Shown piece after piece: positions 23,201 to 38,200 of a DNA stretch of 64,000 nt. The notes below the pieces were generated by a model that was given only the letters and a program-made list of their open reading frames with translations, did not search any database and was not told the origin of the DNA. Positions within the stretch are counted from its first letter, which is position 1; every line of letters starts with the position of its first letter. Source of the stretch: Membranipora membranacea (taxonomy: Eukaryota > Bryozoa > Gymnolaemata > Cheilostomatida > Membraniporidae); assembly GCA_914767715.1 (NCBI GenBank), contig OU612071.1, forward strand, positions 15,806,948-15,870,947, read 5' to 3'. Made by a program: the position numbers and the translations under genes.

Positions 23201-26200
23201 GAAAGTCGCAACATTGGGCGGCCTGAACTGGTGAATGCGCCAAATTTATGGGGAGGTAATCATCAATTGAGACATGAACTTCAAAAGTATATTCCAACAC
23301 TCTCCCTGTTTTCTCATTATTACTCTATCCAACATCTTAAAAGTTTCTCCTTTGGACATTTGAGTTTGATTGATTGAGCACAGTGGCTCCTACCAGACTT
23401 ATCGTACAAGATATTTGACTCCCGTTGTGGTTAATTATACACATAGTGTTAGTGATGGAGGCGGCCATTGCTTGTTGTTCCAGTGGTTTTATCTGTCTGT
23501 TTATGTAATCAGACTTTTATTGTTAGGGCTCTGATTGATGACTGGTAGTGATGAATATGTATGACTGGTTTGGGTTATATAGACAGGTTTGAGTTATATA
23601 GACAAGTTATAGATATTTTCTGTGTCTGGTGATGACTTGAGAGAATGATTCCATAAAAAATTCTGTGTTGTGATCAACTGGTTCCTCAAAAAGATTGGTT
23701 TTAGTACCGTTTTAAGTAGCCACTGTTCAATGATTTGTTTGTCGTCTTGGCCTTGAGGGGGGTCATGTCAGCACGCTGTCAATCATACTAGGTATTCTCA
23801 GCTGACAGCATTTCACAATCATGACGAAACATCCACAAGAAGTCTTTTGCTATTTCTTAAACTACTAAAACAACACGAAATGCTCTGTCTGTTGAGTTGG
23901 ATATGAAAAAGGTTTACTGAATGTGTCAGTTTGGTGCTAAATTATTTCCAATCTTACTGAGTCTTTGTAGAATGTCTTATTTGTGTCTGAATGAGATCAG
24001 ATAAGCAGTTATGTCAACACAAGTATTCTCATTTCTAGAGACTCCCCATTTCAAGTATCTGTGTGTATGAAATTCTAGTCTCTCTTGAGCTGCAAATGGG
24101 TGTCAAAATATTTTAGCATGTCTGCTCATTATGTTTTATATTCAGGGTTCTTTGTTGTGCTGAGTCGTTACTCCCTGTGAATCTACTCCCTGTGAATCGG
24201 GTGATAGATCTAGCAGCAGGGCTTTGATTTCCCAAATAACATGTGCCCTAGAGGAGTAATAATTGAAAGGACTGGTGTCTATTTTAGCTGCCTGAAAAAA
24301 AATCTCTACAGTATAGCATTTAGTCGTATCTTGGTTCATTGTCTGGTAGGGCTCTGTTGCCTGTTCTCAGAGGTTTTGAATTTGTACTAAAGCCCAGACA
24401 CTAAGGTCCTCTTCCACGCCCTGTCTAAACTTTGCCAGATTTCCTCATTATTGCCTTCTTACTGGAAAAGCTTTTCAATTGAAAATTGTTGATTGATATG
24501 GAGTCATTGATCCGATATTCCACTTAGAATAATCGATGGTAGTTTGGTATGGCAGGATATGTCAATCACCATCCATATTTTTATAAGGTTGTGTTGGACA
24601 TTGGCTCGTCATACTGATGAAGCAAACCATGTGGGCGGTTCTGTGATGCTGGGACTGGGAGAGATGTTAAGCTGGTTTTTGCTGAAGATGCTTTTTGGCA
24701 GCACGACAAAAACAGTGTCACTACCATACTGAAAAATGAAAATTGCGTCCAATAAAACACCTAAAATTATGCTGGTGGTTAGCCTTGCTTGATCATTATT
24801 ACCTTATATTAACTAAGTTTGACACAATCAATGGATTTATTTGGCTGCCTTGTATTTCACCTCCTGTTCAAGGTTTGAAATCTGAGCTCTAGACCTATGA
24901 TTGCCTGTGAACAATTATAAACTAAGAGCTAAGTAGCAGCTAAGCTTATGGGATTAGTATAGAAAGGCTTGCTTATTATTACCTGCGCAGCACCTAATCA
25001 GGACTATGAGGTGCTCGGTTAGTAAATACTAGGCAGGCAAAACTAAATCCCTGACTGATAACAATGGGCTGTGCAACTCATGACAGGGCTTTATTTTCAC
25101 ACCTAAATCTGTGACATTATAAAAATACCAAATGGACTCATTATTTTGACTAATCCCAATAGTTAGAGAGGATAAGCTGAAACTTCCTTTGTTTTAAAGC
25201 CCTGATTAGTCACGAATATGAAAGGAGTATTAATTCTCAGTTAGCACCACATGGGATGTTGATTTTAGGGATTTCTTTCAAAGTTGAAACCATCTAATTA
25301 CTGGTGAAGCTTTGTATGATATATTTGACTGGTAGAACTTTTGAGATTTCAACTTGTTTGACAGTGAATTGGACTGCAGTCTCTCAAAAATGAAACCAGT
25401 GACTCCTAAGAGCAGTGTTTGTCAGTTAATGGCTACCGCAAAGCGATAAAAACCACTTACAATCCAATTCTTAGTTATCAAATTGGGTTGAAAAAGCAGT
25501 AAAGTTAAATTTGACCTGGTATGCTAAGATTGATGTTATGTTTCTTGAGAGTGTGCTGTGGTCCACGTTGTGCCTTGTATGGCAGATTGCAAATGAAGGC
25601 CGAATAGGAAATCATTACCATGGTAACTAAGTGAAGACTTTATGTAATCCTGGCTAATCTGAAGTATAATCTAGGGACTTGTATTGCTGTCTCATCATAT
25701 TCGAAATGAATCTTCCACTTGAGGTAGCGAGATTTCACTCTCTCAAAAACTTAAATGCCACTAAATCACTAACATCCAGAGAGAACACTGAAAAGGAGAC
25801 TTGTAGAAGATGAATCATTCAGATGATAAAATTTTGTTAGTTTAGATAGAAAAATGAAATACTTGCTTGTCATTAGAGTGAGAATGGGTAGATTGAAGTT
25901 AAAACTAATTTTGAAATTTCGATTTTAATTTGGAAAATTGAGACAAACTGTGTTAGTCAGCTGTCCCCTGCACTGCAGACAGACTGGATTCCACCTGTGG
26001 CAGCAGACATCAGACTCAGTGAACAGCAGCAATGTTCGAACTAGCTAACATCTACTCAACCTTACTGGGCTATATAAATTTGGTGCTAGCTATCATTAAG
26101 TTACCCCCAACTAGCTAGACTCTATAGCTAATATTTGTTTCTCTAGGGTACATAATTTGTATATTCTCCAGCACCACTTTCCAGCCTAATATAGCCAGTC

Positions 26201-29200
26201 ATGGTCACATGTTGCTGATTGTTGGCTGCTTTAGTATATAAAATGGAGACAGATAATCATAAATCTTTGATCATTATCCCCGACCACAGGAAACTGTGCT
26301 GCGCACAAACATTTCCACTTTGAATACGATTATACTAAAAACATCAATCATAATTTCCATAATATCTCACAGGTTTGTGTGTGATAATGTACTTCACACA
26401 CATATCATGACTCCTTAGCGTGTAGGCCTAGGCAAAGAGCTCCCAATGTGTAAATTTGGCTCTCATCAAAACCATACTTACTCTTGGAGTAGATTGACCT
26501 AATACAAGTCAATAAACGATAAAATGTAGTCTATGTATCATTTTTTTTAGGGTTATTTAGTCTTTTAGGTGATGATATATGGCTGTGATGATTCTGTAGC
26601 ACTTTGGGGATCGGTAATTCCTTGGAGCCGGCACAGTTTATTTTCTCTGGCTTTGAAGCTGTTGCCTATCGAGTCGGGCTGCTGATGCTGTTTTGTTTAT
26701 GGTTTCGTCATTCCTGTATTCTTAGTCTGGCTGTCACAGCTATGCCCTGTTGTTTTCTCAGAGACCCCCAGGCAGTTGTTAATGAGTGACCCTCTTAAAT
26801 GACTACAACAGCTAATAGCTTCATTGTTGCTTTTTGAGTCTCTCCCTCCCCTCTCCTCACTATCATTAGTTTCGACTGAAGCTGTGTTTGTGTTTGTTCA
26901 CGATCAACTTGTACTCAGAAGGGCTCGCGTCAGTTTGTATGGGCTTAGTTTTGACAAGGCCAAATCACTTGTTGTAAGGCCTAGTAGACTGTTTAACTAG
27001 TGTAGAGGGATCAGATTTCATTTATTACTTTCAAGCACTTGATGTCATTTTGAACATTTGGTAATAGGCTGTTGTCTATCGCAGTTTAGCAGTTTAACAG
27101 TTCCGCTCAGCTAAGTGTGGTTCCTGGGCTCCAAAACCCTATTTTGGTCAAAAGGATGTGGATTTTGTTATTTATTATGTTGTTCATGCTAAGGGATGTA
27201 TTCGGCAATATGTGGTCTGTGTTATGCGCCACACATAACACATTTTTTATGTTGCGGAGTGTTATGCGCATCAAACTATGCATAATGCTTCATTCTCTTG
27301 GTCATAATCATCATAAATCATGTTCTCTCTCTCTACTTGGCGGTGATGAGGATAAAATATCCTCTTTCTCTCATGAATGAACTCTCTTTCCCTCTCCTCC
27401 TCCTCGACTCTACTGAAGAGCTCTCGGAGTGACTGTTGACTTTGGTATTTGGTGTTTGATAATTACAGTGGGTGATGGATGTTTTCTGGTTGATTCCGTG
27501 ACATAATTGTTACTTGTTGCCAGATTGTTAAAAGTATCAATGGCTTTTGGCTGCAGGCAAAGATCTTAGATCTTGTTCGGAACGCTCACACCAGTCGTGG
27601 GAGCTCAAAATAGCCAAGAAAGGCATGACTCACATCACGCAATGGGATTTTCGCAGTTCTCCACAGATTCTGCCCATAAATATACCGCACGGTTCTGTTT
27701 AAGATTTCCCAACTGACATTTGTTTCAACCCTCTCCATCATCATGCTGTTGTGATAATGTAAAACATCGATGAGGCCTATTTTTGAGTTCATTATTCAAA
27801 CTTGTTAGCCCTCAAAACTGTTAGCCCCCAAAATTGTTGGCCCTCAAAACTGTTAGCCATTCAATCATTTCTCTCTTTTTTTACAGTTGTACCCGAGAGT
27901 GGACAGGGACGTTCTGTCAGAGTACTAACCCTTGCCACCCGTCCCCATGTCAGAATGGATCCCCCTGTGAGGTGGTGAACACAGAAACTGAAGTGGACTT
28001 TGATTGTCGCTGTCCGCTTGGTTATGTAGGGGCGCTATGTTCTACACAGCATAGCGACTCTGCATGTATAAACTCACCCTGCCAACACGGTAAGTGATCC
28101 TGGGGGGTCTTTCAATTAGAAAGAGTGATCCTTTACTAAAGCAAGTTATAACTATCACATCGCTCCAAATTATCACTCACTTGGTGTTTCAATTAGAGAA
28201 AATCGCTCCCAAATCGCTCACTCAGCAATCTGAAAGCGAGACCACCTAGCAGGTATCGCTCACTCACTGAGATGGCGATAAGATTGCGATTTTGGCGGTC
28301 TCTAATTGAAATACCCCCCCAGTATATCATATATATATAGACACAAATGTGCAAAATGGAACCGTTAGAATGAGGTGAGGTGTTTCGAACATCCCAAGAG
28401 TGTACAACTAGGCAAAGCCCATTTGTTTTCACAATCACCATGAGACATGGCATACTTGATTTTTGATTTGGTCATGAAGCAAACAAGTCTTCAGGAAGGG
28501 TGGAAGCTCTGTGATGGTTTTATTTTGGAAGGATGACCAGGCTAGCTACTGTGGAATTCTTAAACTAACATGCGACTTAAATTTTCCATGAATAAATTTG
28601 CCAGCTTTCTCGGTCAGCTAATACGCCAATGCCCCAAACAGGTAATGTGATTTTAAATATTTCAATTGTGGTTTGGTTCCCATGATCAAGTTTGTAAAAA
28701 ATCACTTGTTATTTATACATAATGTTATTGACATATCAAAAAGTGACAGATTTGGTTGTTGAACCGAAGACTGTCTCCCCACATTCTAGAGACTACTTCT
28801 GCTGAAATGATAGTATAATGGATCTTGTGGATGGATTGTGGTCGGTACTATTAAATAGATCTCAATCTCATACATTAATTCTGCGATGTACATTCTTCTG
28901 AATGTGCCGTTTACATAATGTAAGGTCAAGGTTTTTTTTCAAGCAAGGCCACTTTCATGACCAAAATCGGAACAACTGTTGCATCTGAATGTGAGTCAAT
29001 GAAGTATCTTGATCACAATTAGTGACATCTGTGTTGGAATGACTAAGGGCATACCTATGGGCAGAATTGAAATTATAAATGATGTTGAATTTTCAACATT
29101 TCATGATGCTTGCTGTTATAACTTGCTCTCTTGTTTTAGGAGGTACATGTGTTCTAGAGGGTACACTAGACGTTTATCGCTGTGACTGTGTGAGCGGCTG

Positions 29201-32200
29201 GGGAGGCCAGCACTGTCAGGCCAGAGATAACTGTGCTTCGAATCCCTGTCATAATGGTGCTGTCTGTACATCAACTGCTCAAGGTGAGTCACCTTGACAC
29301 TTCAACAACTATCGATTACCTTGATTTAGATATAGAATTAGAGGGAGAACCAAGCATGGCAGTGTCCGATGTTCAAATTGAGACTGCAAGTTATTCATAA
29401 CTGATGCACTGGTCTCATCATCATCATCACTCAGACCGGATTTGTCACTCGAAAAAAGTGATAGACCTTCAGCTGTTGTCAAAAAACAAATTGACAATAC
29501 AGCCTAAACTGTGAAACCAATTGAAAAAAAGTGACATGGCTGCCGCCGGCAGCAATTGAACAAAAGTGACACCACTGCCAAATTATTTAGGCTATATGGA
29601 AACACGCCCTTATGCGTACTCTTTTTAAAATTGAGATATGTATGCTTTCCAAAGGGCGGTATATTCAATGCGTGTTGCTGACCTTGCAGACTGCAAGCGC
29701 ATCATCTGGTTAGCAAATCTAAACATTCCTTTAAATCACCTGCAACCTCCCCGATTTTCTCAAGAAACCGGAGTTTTTAAATTGCCTAAATGGGAGTAAC
29801 GCACATAGCTAACTGGTAATAAAATATGATATTTTTTAGCAAATTGGTTTCGGCTGCCAACAATATGTCCGACGTTATGTTATATATGTACATTGTACTG
29901 GCATGTGCCGACGCTGCGTTTTCTAATGGCCTACAGCTGCCAAGCTGTGCTATATTGAGCCAGCCCTGACCTTCAAAATAATCTCATAGCTTTTTTTTTT
30001 AAATTGTAATGTCTAGAATTCCTTGAAATATGAGAACTTTACACTCGCTGTTTTCAGCTTTTGGTTAATAATTTAAGTTTTTCGGAATTTGAAAAGGGTT
30101 GTTTTTGCTTCTGCTGTCAATTCTGAAATGTAGGGGATGTTTTTCAAAAATAGGGGATGATTTTCAACGAAAAAAAGGTATCAATCAAGGTGGCCATGCA
30201 GATCACGCTATCCACTGTTCATTCTACTCTGCGTGTTGCCCTAGAGAAGAAATTTGAGGGGAAAAAATTTCACCATTTGACACAGGCCTGAAATACCTGA
30301 ATTGAAAGCTAGCCAATGTTTACCTCTCTAGTGTAATGCAAGCTAGTAGAGTTGTACGCTCTTGTACAAAAGAGCAACTTTTCCCACACATAGCGTCCAT
30401 TATTGGAGCTCCCATACAAGCTTTCAAAATGTTATTTGATTGATGCACCATTATAATGAATTGTGTTTAGTGTTTAGATAGCACTGAATAGCAAACACAA
30501 AATCGTGTAGTGAACACAAAGCCTCAGCGAACCTTGTATTCATTAAAATGTCTTTATGGCTGTCTCTTGTATTGAATTTGTTATTGTTTAACCTCATTAG
30601 GCATCGAACCCCCCCCCCTCTAACGTTGTGCATTGTATAAGTTACGAAGTAGCTCTGACTGTCTTCCGATTGTTTTTTGTTGAAAGCTAATCAGAATCGA
30701 TGATTATGACATTGACATTGGTTGAAGTTTGTTTTTGAGAAGTGAGATGGCTACTTTTTGTGAAAGTTTATAGTGTGGTTACTGAGGCTATCATTACTGG
30801 TTAATTTGATACAATGCCTTAGGAAAGAGGATAAGAATTAGGCAATTTAGACAGTAGCATTGCAAAGTTGAAAAAACTGGAATTATAATAGGATTAATAC
30901 CAGTCATGTTTTGTGAGCTTAACTTTATACCATGAGCAACGGATATACCGGTTAGATTGTTGTGGCCTGTGAAACACTCTTCATACTTAAGAAATTTGTT
31001 ATGAAAAATGGGAAATGTTTGACCATAACAGGAATAACAAGTATTGAAATGAAATGAAATGACAGTCTAGGAAATCAAAGGCTGATCCTTGCTCACATAG
31101 GAATGACCCATTGTCTGAGTGAGAAACGATAATAGTTTTCCGAGCTAGTTTTCCGAGCTAGTTTTCCTGACGCTACCCCCATGGGATTTATCGAGCGCTT
31201 TATAGTTGGGATTGTCACATGAATTTACAAGCTTTTGATTAGCTAATCAAGCATCTAGCACCAGTCCTGATGTCTCATCGCTTTGCCTGTCAAGATAAAT
31301 AAGAATTAATAGACACACTGCTCCGGCTGATCTAGGGGAGGCAGGGGTGCTCTGCGTCCCCTAGAATGCCGGCTAGAGTGGCCTAAAAATGCCATAATTG
31401 AATAATCTATGTCAGAATCAGCTCATTTGCGACTTCCATTTGCTATTCATATCACTAAAACGCTTTGGAGGCTGGGGACGCAAGAGGAGCTTACAATACC
31501 CAACCTGGTGTTACTTCCCTCAAGTATTTTCGCCCCCCCTCCCCCCTACCATTTTTCCTAAACTCCGGCCCTGAGATACGCTAGCTTCTGCTGATCTATA
31601 AGTATTTTAGTTTGTATGATGCTCATATAATCATCAGTCACACCAACTAATGATCATTGATTTATACAATTATCAAAATTAATTTCATGTTTAGTTTAAC
31701 AGCAGCACTTTTTTCCCACCGTTACTATCAAGGCAGCGCAAATTTTTCGCACGCTACCAGAGTATTGCCGATGATTGGTGGCGTTAGGCGTGTAATTTTT
31801 AGGTCGGAGTGTGTTTTAGTATTTTTCCTGTCGATTATGATGAAGTGATATGATGTGGAAATTCCACCTGTTATTTTGACCTAGATGGCACAGCTGTCGC
31901 CAAGTGGCATGCTGTCGCAAGTGCTTCATGTGACAGCCTGATGAAATTTGCTGCGCTTTGTTGTCACTAAAGCAGTATCAAAGTAACATTATCGGTGCCA
32001 ATTTTTTCCAATCGTGATGAGACCTTCAAAATGCCGTGTCACTGTCATTTACGCCTGAACTCAAGATGATTTTTGGACATCTATAACCAGGAACAGAGGA
32101 GGAGGGTCTGGTCGGTCTGAGTTGAACCTATTCAATTAAAACCCAAAGAGTCTTATCCATTTCTGTAGCTGTAGTCCATATGTGGGATCCTCTTCACATT

Positions 32201-35200
32201 GGCCCTAATATGATAAAAATATCCCCTCATGCAATATGTGCGACATGTTCGACATGTGTGACATAAAAATTCACCCCACACATCTGACATTGTTATGTTA
32301 TATATTTTGTAGGATTTGAGTGTCAGTGTGCTACAGGATACACTGGTACAACATGTGATAGCGATATCAACGAATGTCAGACTTCGATATGCCAGAACAG
32401 CGGGACGTGTGTCAACACACCCGGCTCATTCTCATGTACCTGCGCTACAGGATTCACAGGTATGTAGGCCCTGCATAATAAAATCGGAGAATGCATCGGT
32501 AGTAACCAATGATTTCACTCGTTTGTTTCGCTGATTCAAACGAATTTTCTATAAGACTGAGTGGGGATGTATCAATTGGATGCATCCATAGGAAAAAGTA
32601 ATAACAAAGCGGATACGGTTTTCATTAGGAGAGCAATCTCTTATGTTCAAAAAAGCGTCCAAGAACACAAAGTATCATGTGGAGGAGAATCGTTAAACTT
32701 CCAGTGATTACCTTGCCATGTTGTCTTGCTGGTTGGTCTCTGTTTGTAAGAATGTGTTGACCTCCAAGCTGTCAGCGTTTGATTTCTGGCAAACTATTCA
32801 CCATTTCATAGATCTATCATGCTTGGATGGCAAACGACCCCATTTGACAGATATTGGATGAATAAAATTACTCGATCAAATATTTATCTGACAAAATTGA
32901 TGGCCCATGCCTTCAATTATCAGAATAGCCATCAGTAAATTAAAGGCTGTTTTTCCTTTGGTAAGGGCGGCGGCCATAACCTCCCCTATAGTTCTGAAGT
33001 GGAGCTGACAATTTGAATATTCGAACCCATTGAAACTAGTAATGAATTTCTTTGATTGATTATCATTGACGTACCTATTTGAGAGACACTTGAAATTTTT
33101 TGACAAGCCTTTTACATTAAAACAGTAGCCAGGGCTTGGTGAGATAAGCAGTTGTCCTGTTAGATGCGGCAAGACCTCCTCCGCAGATAACATGTATTTT
33201 CATGGTCTGGATATTTTACCTTTGCTGAGCGTACGGTTAAGTGGACGTGAAGTAGTTTTAAAACGTCTTCAGCTTATTATTTTCAACCTAGGTACAAGTT
33301 TGGAAAAGCATGGGAACCTCTTGCGAACTAGGAGCAATGTTTTCTAGAAGTAGGCTTGGCATTAATTTTCTCTGCAATTGTGAGGTTTCCAGACTGTTGT
33401 TTATTATCTTCATGCCTGGAATGCTATAGGTCCACCCCCTCCCCCCCGCTGATTATAGGTGGGGGATTGTGGTGACACAAAATGAGGAACTTCAGACTTT
33501 GTGGGGCCATTTTCAAATTTCCACTTTCCTAGATTGGGAGTAGCTCATTACTTTTGGTTGCCTAGTAACAAATTCTTCCAGAAATTCTATATGTTTATAT
33601 GCATTCCTAAATAAAACTCCTTCCTCAGACAACAAACGAGACAATATGGCAAAGCAATGGCCAGTGAAAGTGACTATAAGTCACTAAATTCAGTTAAAGT
33701 GACAAAAACTTGTTCTCAATACATGAGTTGTTAGTCTGACTTCAACCTCTATTCTTGTTTTAGGTGCTCTGTGCGAGAGCAACTATGTGCCATGTAGTCC
33801 TTCTCCATGTCAAAACGGAGGGCAGTGTTATACCAACTCACCGACAACATACACCTGCTCATGTGTTCGGGGATTCGAAGGTAAGTCCACACCCGCTGGC
33901 TTAGGAATAAATAAATGATGACCTGAAGTTTTTTTCAGGTACTTTTTACTAAGCTGATTGGTTTCCTAGGGCCTCAAAGCAGTGGTAGTCGGTGCTGTGA
34001 CTCGATTCACTGGCCAGGTTCACACTCATGCTATTCAACCGCATTCCACTTGTTCGACCACTCTCATCGGCAAGCTGTTGCCAGTCCAACTGAAGAGATT
34101 TAATGGATTTAGGTGAAAAGTCAAGTTATTGAGGATTATCTGCTAGGCTTACATCACCAGCTAGCAGTATAATCTCTATAAGTCAAGCATTGGGGGAAAT
34201 TACTTCTCTACTAAGAAGTAGAGTTATGCTTGCAAACATAATAAGCCTATATGTTTGTTCACAGAGGTCATTGTCTGGTTTTTGCGAAACCCCAACAATG
34301 TTTTCTTTTGGTCAAAATAGCTCTCAATTCAAATAAATATTGAACTGTCATCGGTAGTGGTTTGCCATCCATTCTATTGGAGTGGGGTTTCTTGGCATCA
34401 ATCTGACAGGCATTCTGTTAGAGAGTGATGCTTATGGATCATGCTTAAATAGAAAAAACCATCAGTATGATATCGTAATTTGTGGCTGTTAATGGAACTG
34501 ATAAGGCAGTTTATGTAACCAATTAATGTAATGATATGATTTAAGGAAAGGTTCCAATTATTTAGATCAATCAATAATGTAGTTCCTATTGTTTAGATCA
34601 ATCAATCATTAAAAGGTTCAATCAAATGATTGATCAGCTGAAAAGAGACTTTTATTGATCAAAATCAGTATGATATAACCTGTCTTTCCATCATTCAACC
34701 AATCAGATCAATCACAATCAACCAAACAATATTTCCAATCACTTTCAATCAATGTGACCAATCACAATGAATGAATCAATCAATCTGACCAATCACAATC
34801 AACCTAACAATATCGCCATTCACAATCAATCAATTAATCAGTTATTCAATTAATGAATGACTTTGATAATAATCCATCTTTATTTTACAGGAGAGAATTG
34901 TGAGGTGAACATAAATGATTGTGTATCTAGTCACTGTGATAACCGAGGTACTTGTGTGGACCTAGTAGATGACTACAGATGTGACTGTCCATCTACTCAT
35001 TCTGGTTAGTACTCCTGAGTTTAATCCACATGACAATGATTCACTGAGCTGGGTTAATGCCACTGGTATCATAGAAAAGATATGGAGTTATGTCCAGAAG
35101 ATCATAATTCATAAGCGGAGGTGGAATGAAGTTGCAGCTTTGCAGATTAAAGGTGTTGAATCAGCCACAATCCTATAAAACATATTGACCACTCCAGAAA

Positions 35201-38200
35201 GGCTCGAAAATAATGTGTTATTGGTGACCAGCACTTCACCTTGAAAACAGGTCATAACATAAAAATTCAACATCCAGCTAGGCCTAGTAGTAATGACCTC
35301 ACATTGTTGAAATAAAATGCACATTATATTATAAAAATAGATTCTAGTCAGCCACCACCTCTAAATTGGTAATAAAATGGCGCCTGATCTATGATTCGGG
35401 AATGAAATACCTCCAACCTCCAGGCTCATTGATGCAGTATTTTTCCAAGAAAAAGGTATTTTATTGGTATAGCCATGCTAGCTCTTTTGAGCTGTACTTC
35501 AAATTTTCTCATTTTCAAGTTTTCATTTTTCCATTTTTTTTATTTACAAAATTCCATTTTTCCATTTTTGTCATATTTCCACTTTTTTTATTTTTCAGGA
35601 CAACACTGTACAGAGGATGTGGATGAGTGCCAGACTAACCCTTGTAGGAACGGAGCCACCTGTCACAATGAGTCACCAGGATATCAGTGTATCTGTGTCA
35701 ACGGCTGGGAGGGACAACACTGCGAGACTAACATCGACGACTGTAACCCTAACCGTTGCAGGTATGTGACAACTGACAGCCTATTGATATAGGAACATGT
35801 TGATGGGTATCCCACAATGCACTTTCTGGAATTCCCAATTCCACTAGGTCAATGATAATTTTGTTGTTGTGAGAATGACTTGGCTTTATTGGAAATTACA
35901 GGCTGAAGTTGCATTTTGGGTATTTTATTAGTGTGAACATGCTCTATTTAAATGTCTGTAAATTGAGGGTGAGAGGGAGTATACGGATAAAACATGGTAA
36001 TAATATATGTAACTGCCACCTTTGATGACAGCCAACTGTCACATCAATAGTTATTTTCTGGAAGTTGGGGCGGGGGGGGGGGAGGGGGGTTTTCTGCCTC
36101 AAATGCTTAAAACATATTGGTTGAGGATTGTCTCTACTCGCCGTGATAAATGGAAGTGAGTAATGAAAGCTAAGCATATTTGGCCCAGATATTTTCCGGA
36201 ATCATATCTATTTCTTGATTTACCAAGAGAAACCAAATTGATTAACGGCGCCAAATCACCCCCATTGCTTACTCCGGGCTGATGATCAAAAGACATCGCA
36301 CTCACGTCCCCTGAGACAATAGACATTATTGACTTTCATAGTTTGCCAAGATCTAGTGGGTTTCCCTTTGTGAGTAATACAGCCGTCCAGCGGTGGGAAA
36401 TCAAGCCACTTAAAAATTCACTCATACCTGTAACTGTGACACAGGTCAGCGATCGCAAACTGCGTAGTGGTGATAGTCTTGAGGGACGAGATACTAAAAT
36501 CCAAGTGCTCTGACTCCATTGTATTTGAGAGCACTTAGGCTAAAGGAATAATATAGGAAAGGGAGGAGGGAGGATAGTTCTGGCACATAGTTATTTCTCT
36601 GCTTTGACTTAGAACGGCAGTGGAGAAATTAAACTAAAACATTATAGCTATTTCAGGTTACAAGTTTCAATTTTAAATTTACAACTTGAACATATTCATT
36701 TCTGACAGGAATCTAATGTATCTTTTAATCACTGTTAAATTTTCGGTCTCTTCAGTGTCAATGTTTTGGACTGCATAAGCCTGGCATCGCTTTATATCAC
36801 AGCATCATTTATATAAAGGAATGCTCATCTTGGCACATTTAGCTGCCATTTTCCCACAGTTTGAAAAGCTGCCTCATCACAACAAGCTAGCATTTGTTTT
36901 GACATCGCGCATACAAAACATACAAATAATCTAGAAAGAAAAAAATGGACCTGAGATGAACTATATAACCAAGCTATGATGGTAACAAATTGAATATATT
37001 GAGGGCATTGTTCAAAAGAACTGCTTATCTATTTTTCTTGGCTTTGAAGTTGCGCTAGCAAACGTTATCTTGTCGAATTTATAATCTGATAACGTAGGTG
37101 AAAAGAGTGAAACATGTTGATAGGGCACGAATAAAACCTGGTGCTTTTTGAAACTTGAAACAGTCCGCCCTAACACTGAGTAACACCTTGCTATCTGATA
37201 AACGGTGTTTTGTGTCAATATTGCAATTTTTCTGATGGTCAAATATGATTTGATATTTATTACTAGTCGGCGAATATGAATCATAATTCATTTATTAAAC
37301 TATGTAGCAGAACCTTTTTTGGGAAGTTGAAAATTGAGCAATTATGGATGCGTTATTTTGAAATAGATACAAAATATTGACAGACATGCAGGATGCCATC
37401 AAGACCCTCATGGCATAGTCAATTTTGAATCCAGGAAACTTTTTAATGACATATATTTGGTTGCTAAAATGTGTTTTAACTCCCTGTCGCGTCTCTTGGG
37501 GATGTGGAAGTTGCTGTATTGATGGATGGACTGACTGAGTAATACTTATGCTGATAGGCAGTAAGCTAGCAAGTCCTTCACGTTGTTGAAACCATTGCCA
37601 AGTTTAAAGCAAGGATACTTTTCGGTTGCCAAAGTGTGTTTTCATTGTCATAATATTGGAGAAACTCTATGCCAATGGTCAAGAATAGAACCAACAGTTT
37701 TCATGTTGAGAAATATTTTAAAAGCATACCACTACCAGGGTATATGAGGTGTTGCTAATATGATTTTAATGGGCTGAGATTTGAGTTTAATAGGCTGAGA
37801 AATACACTGATACAAATCTGTTATTCATCACAATGTTTTGAACACAAAAAGATGTTCATTCTGCAGACATTGATCAAAGAAAAAATGAAAGAATTTTGAT
37901 GATGATGTATTGACTTGAACTGAAATCTGGGAAATTTTCATCAGATATAAAGTCATACATATCATCACAGAGTAAAGATATATCCTTACTCTGTGATAAC
38001 ATGAAAATCTGTGCATAACCTGGTCAAAATTAATCTCGCTCCTCTGCAAGCATGAAGACATCATTGTCAGTAAACCTAAGTTTATCAACCGCAAGTTTCA
38101 CCTCAAGAAATAGCAAGTGTCTTAGCGGAAACAGGTTTGATTGCTGTTTCTGTTTGCTGAATTAGATATTTTTAACTAAAGATTTTACTTATATACTCGA

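Larger units (their letters stand above)
21098..27886 (+). other. Notch intron 2
   Basis: The longest intron (6.8 kb). No exon of another gene was recognised. It contains a direct duplication (21877-22181), short tandem repeats near 23567-23615 and 24175-24200, a GCTAGCTA-rich repeat (about 26040-26155) and a 17-base tandem repeat (27802-27862) just before exon 3. Confidence 0.6.

Noticed and set aside
21098-27886. A nested gene inside the largest Notch intron
   Set aside because: Open frames on both strands are short, lack splice-linked partners and show no domain.
32316-32534. Open frame overlapping Notch exon 5 (similar cases at 46948, 49246, 49967 and 51138)
   Set aside because: All are out of frame with the EGF reading and break the cysteine spacing.
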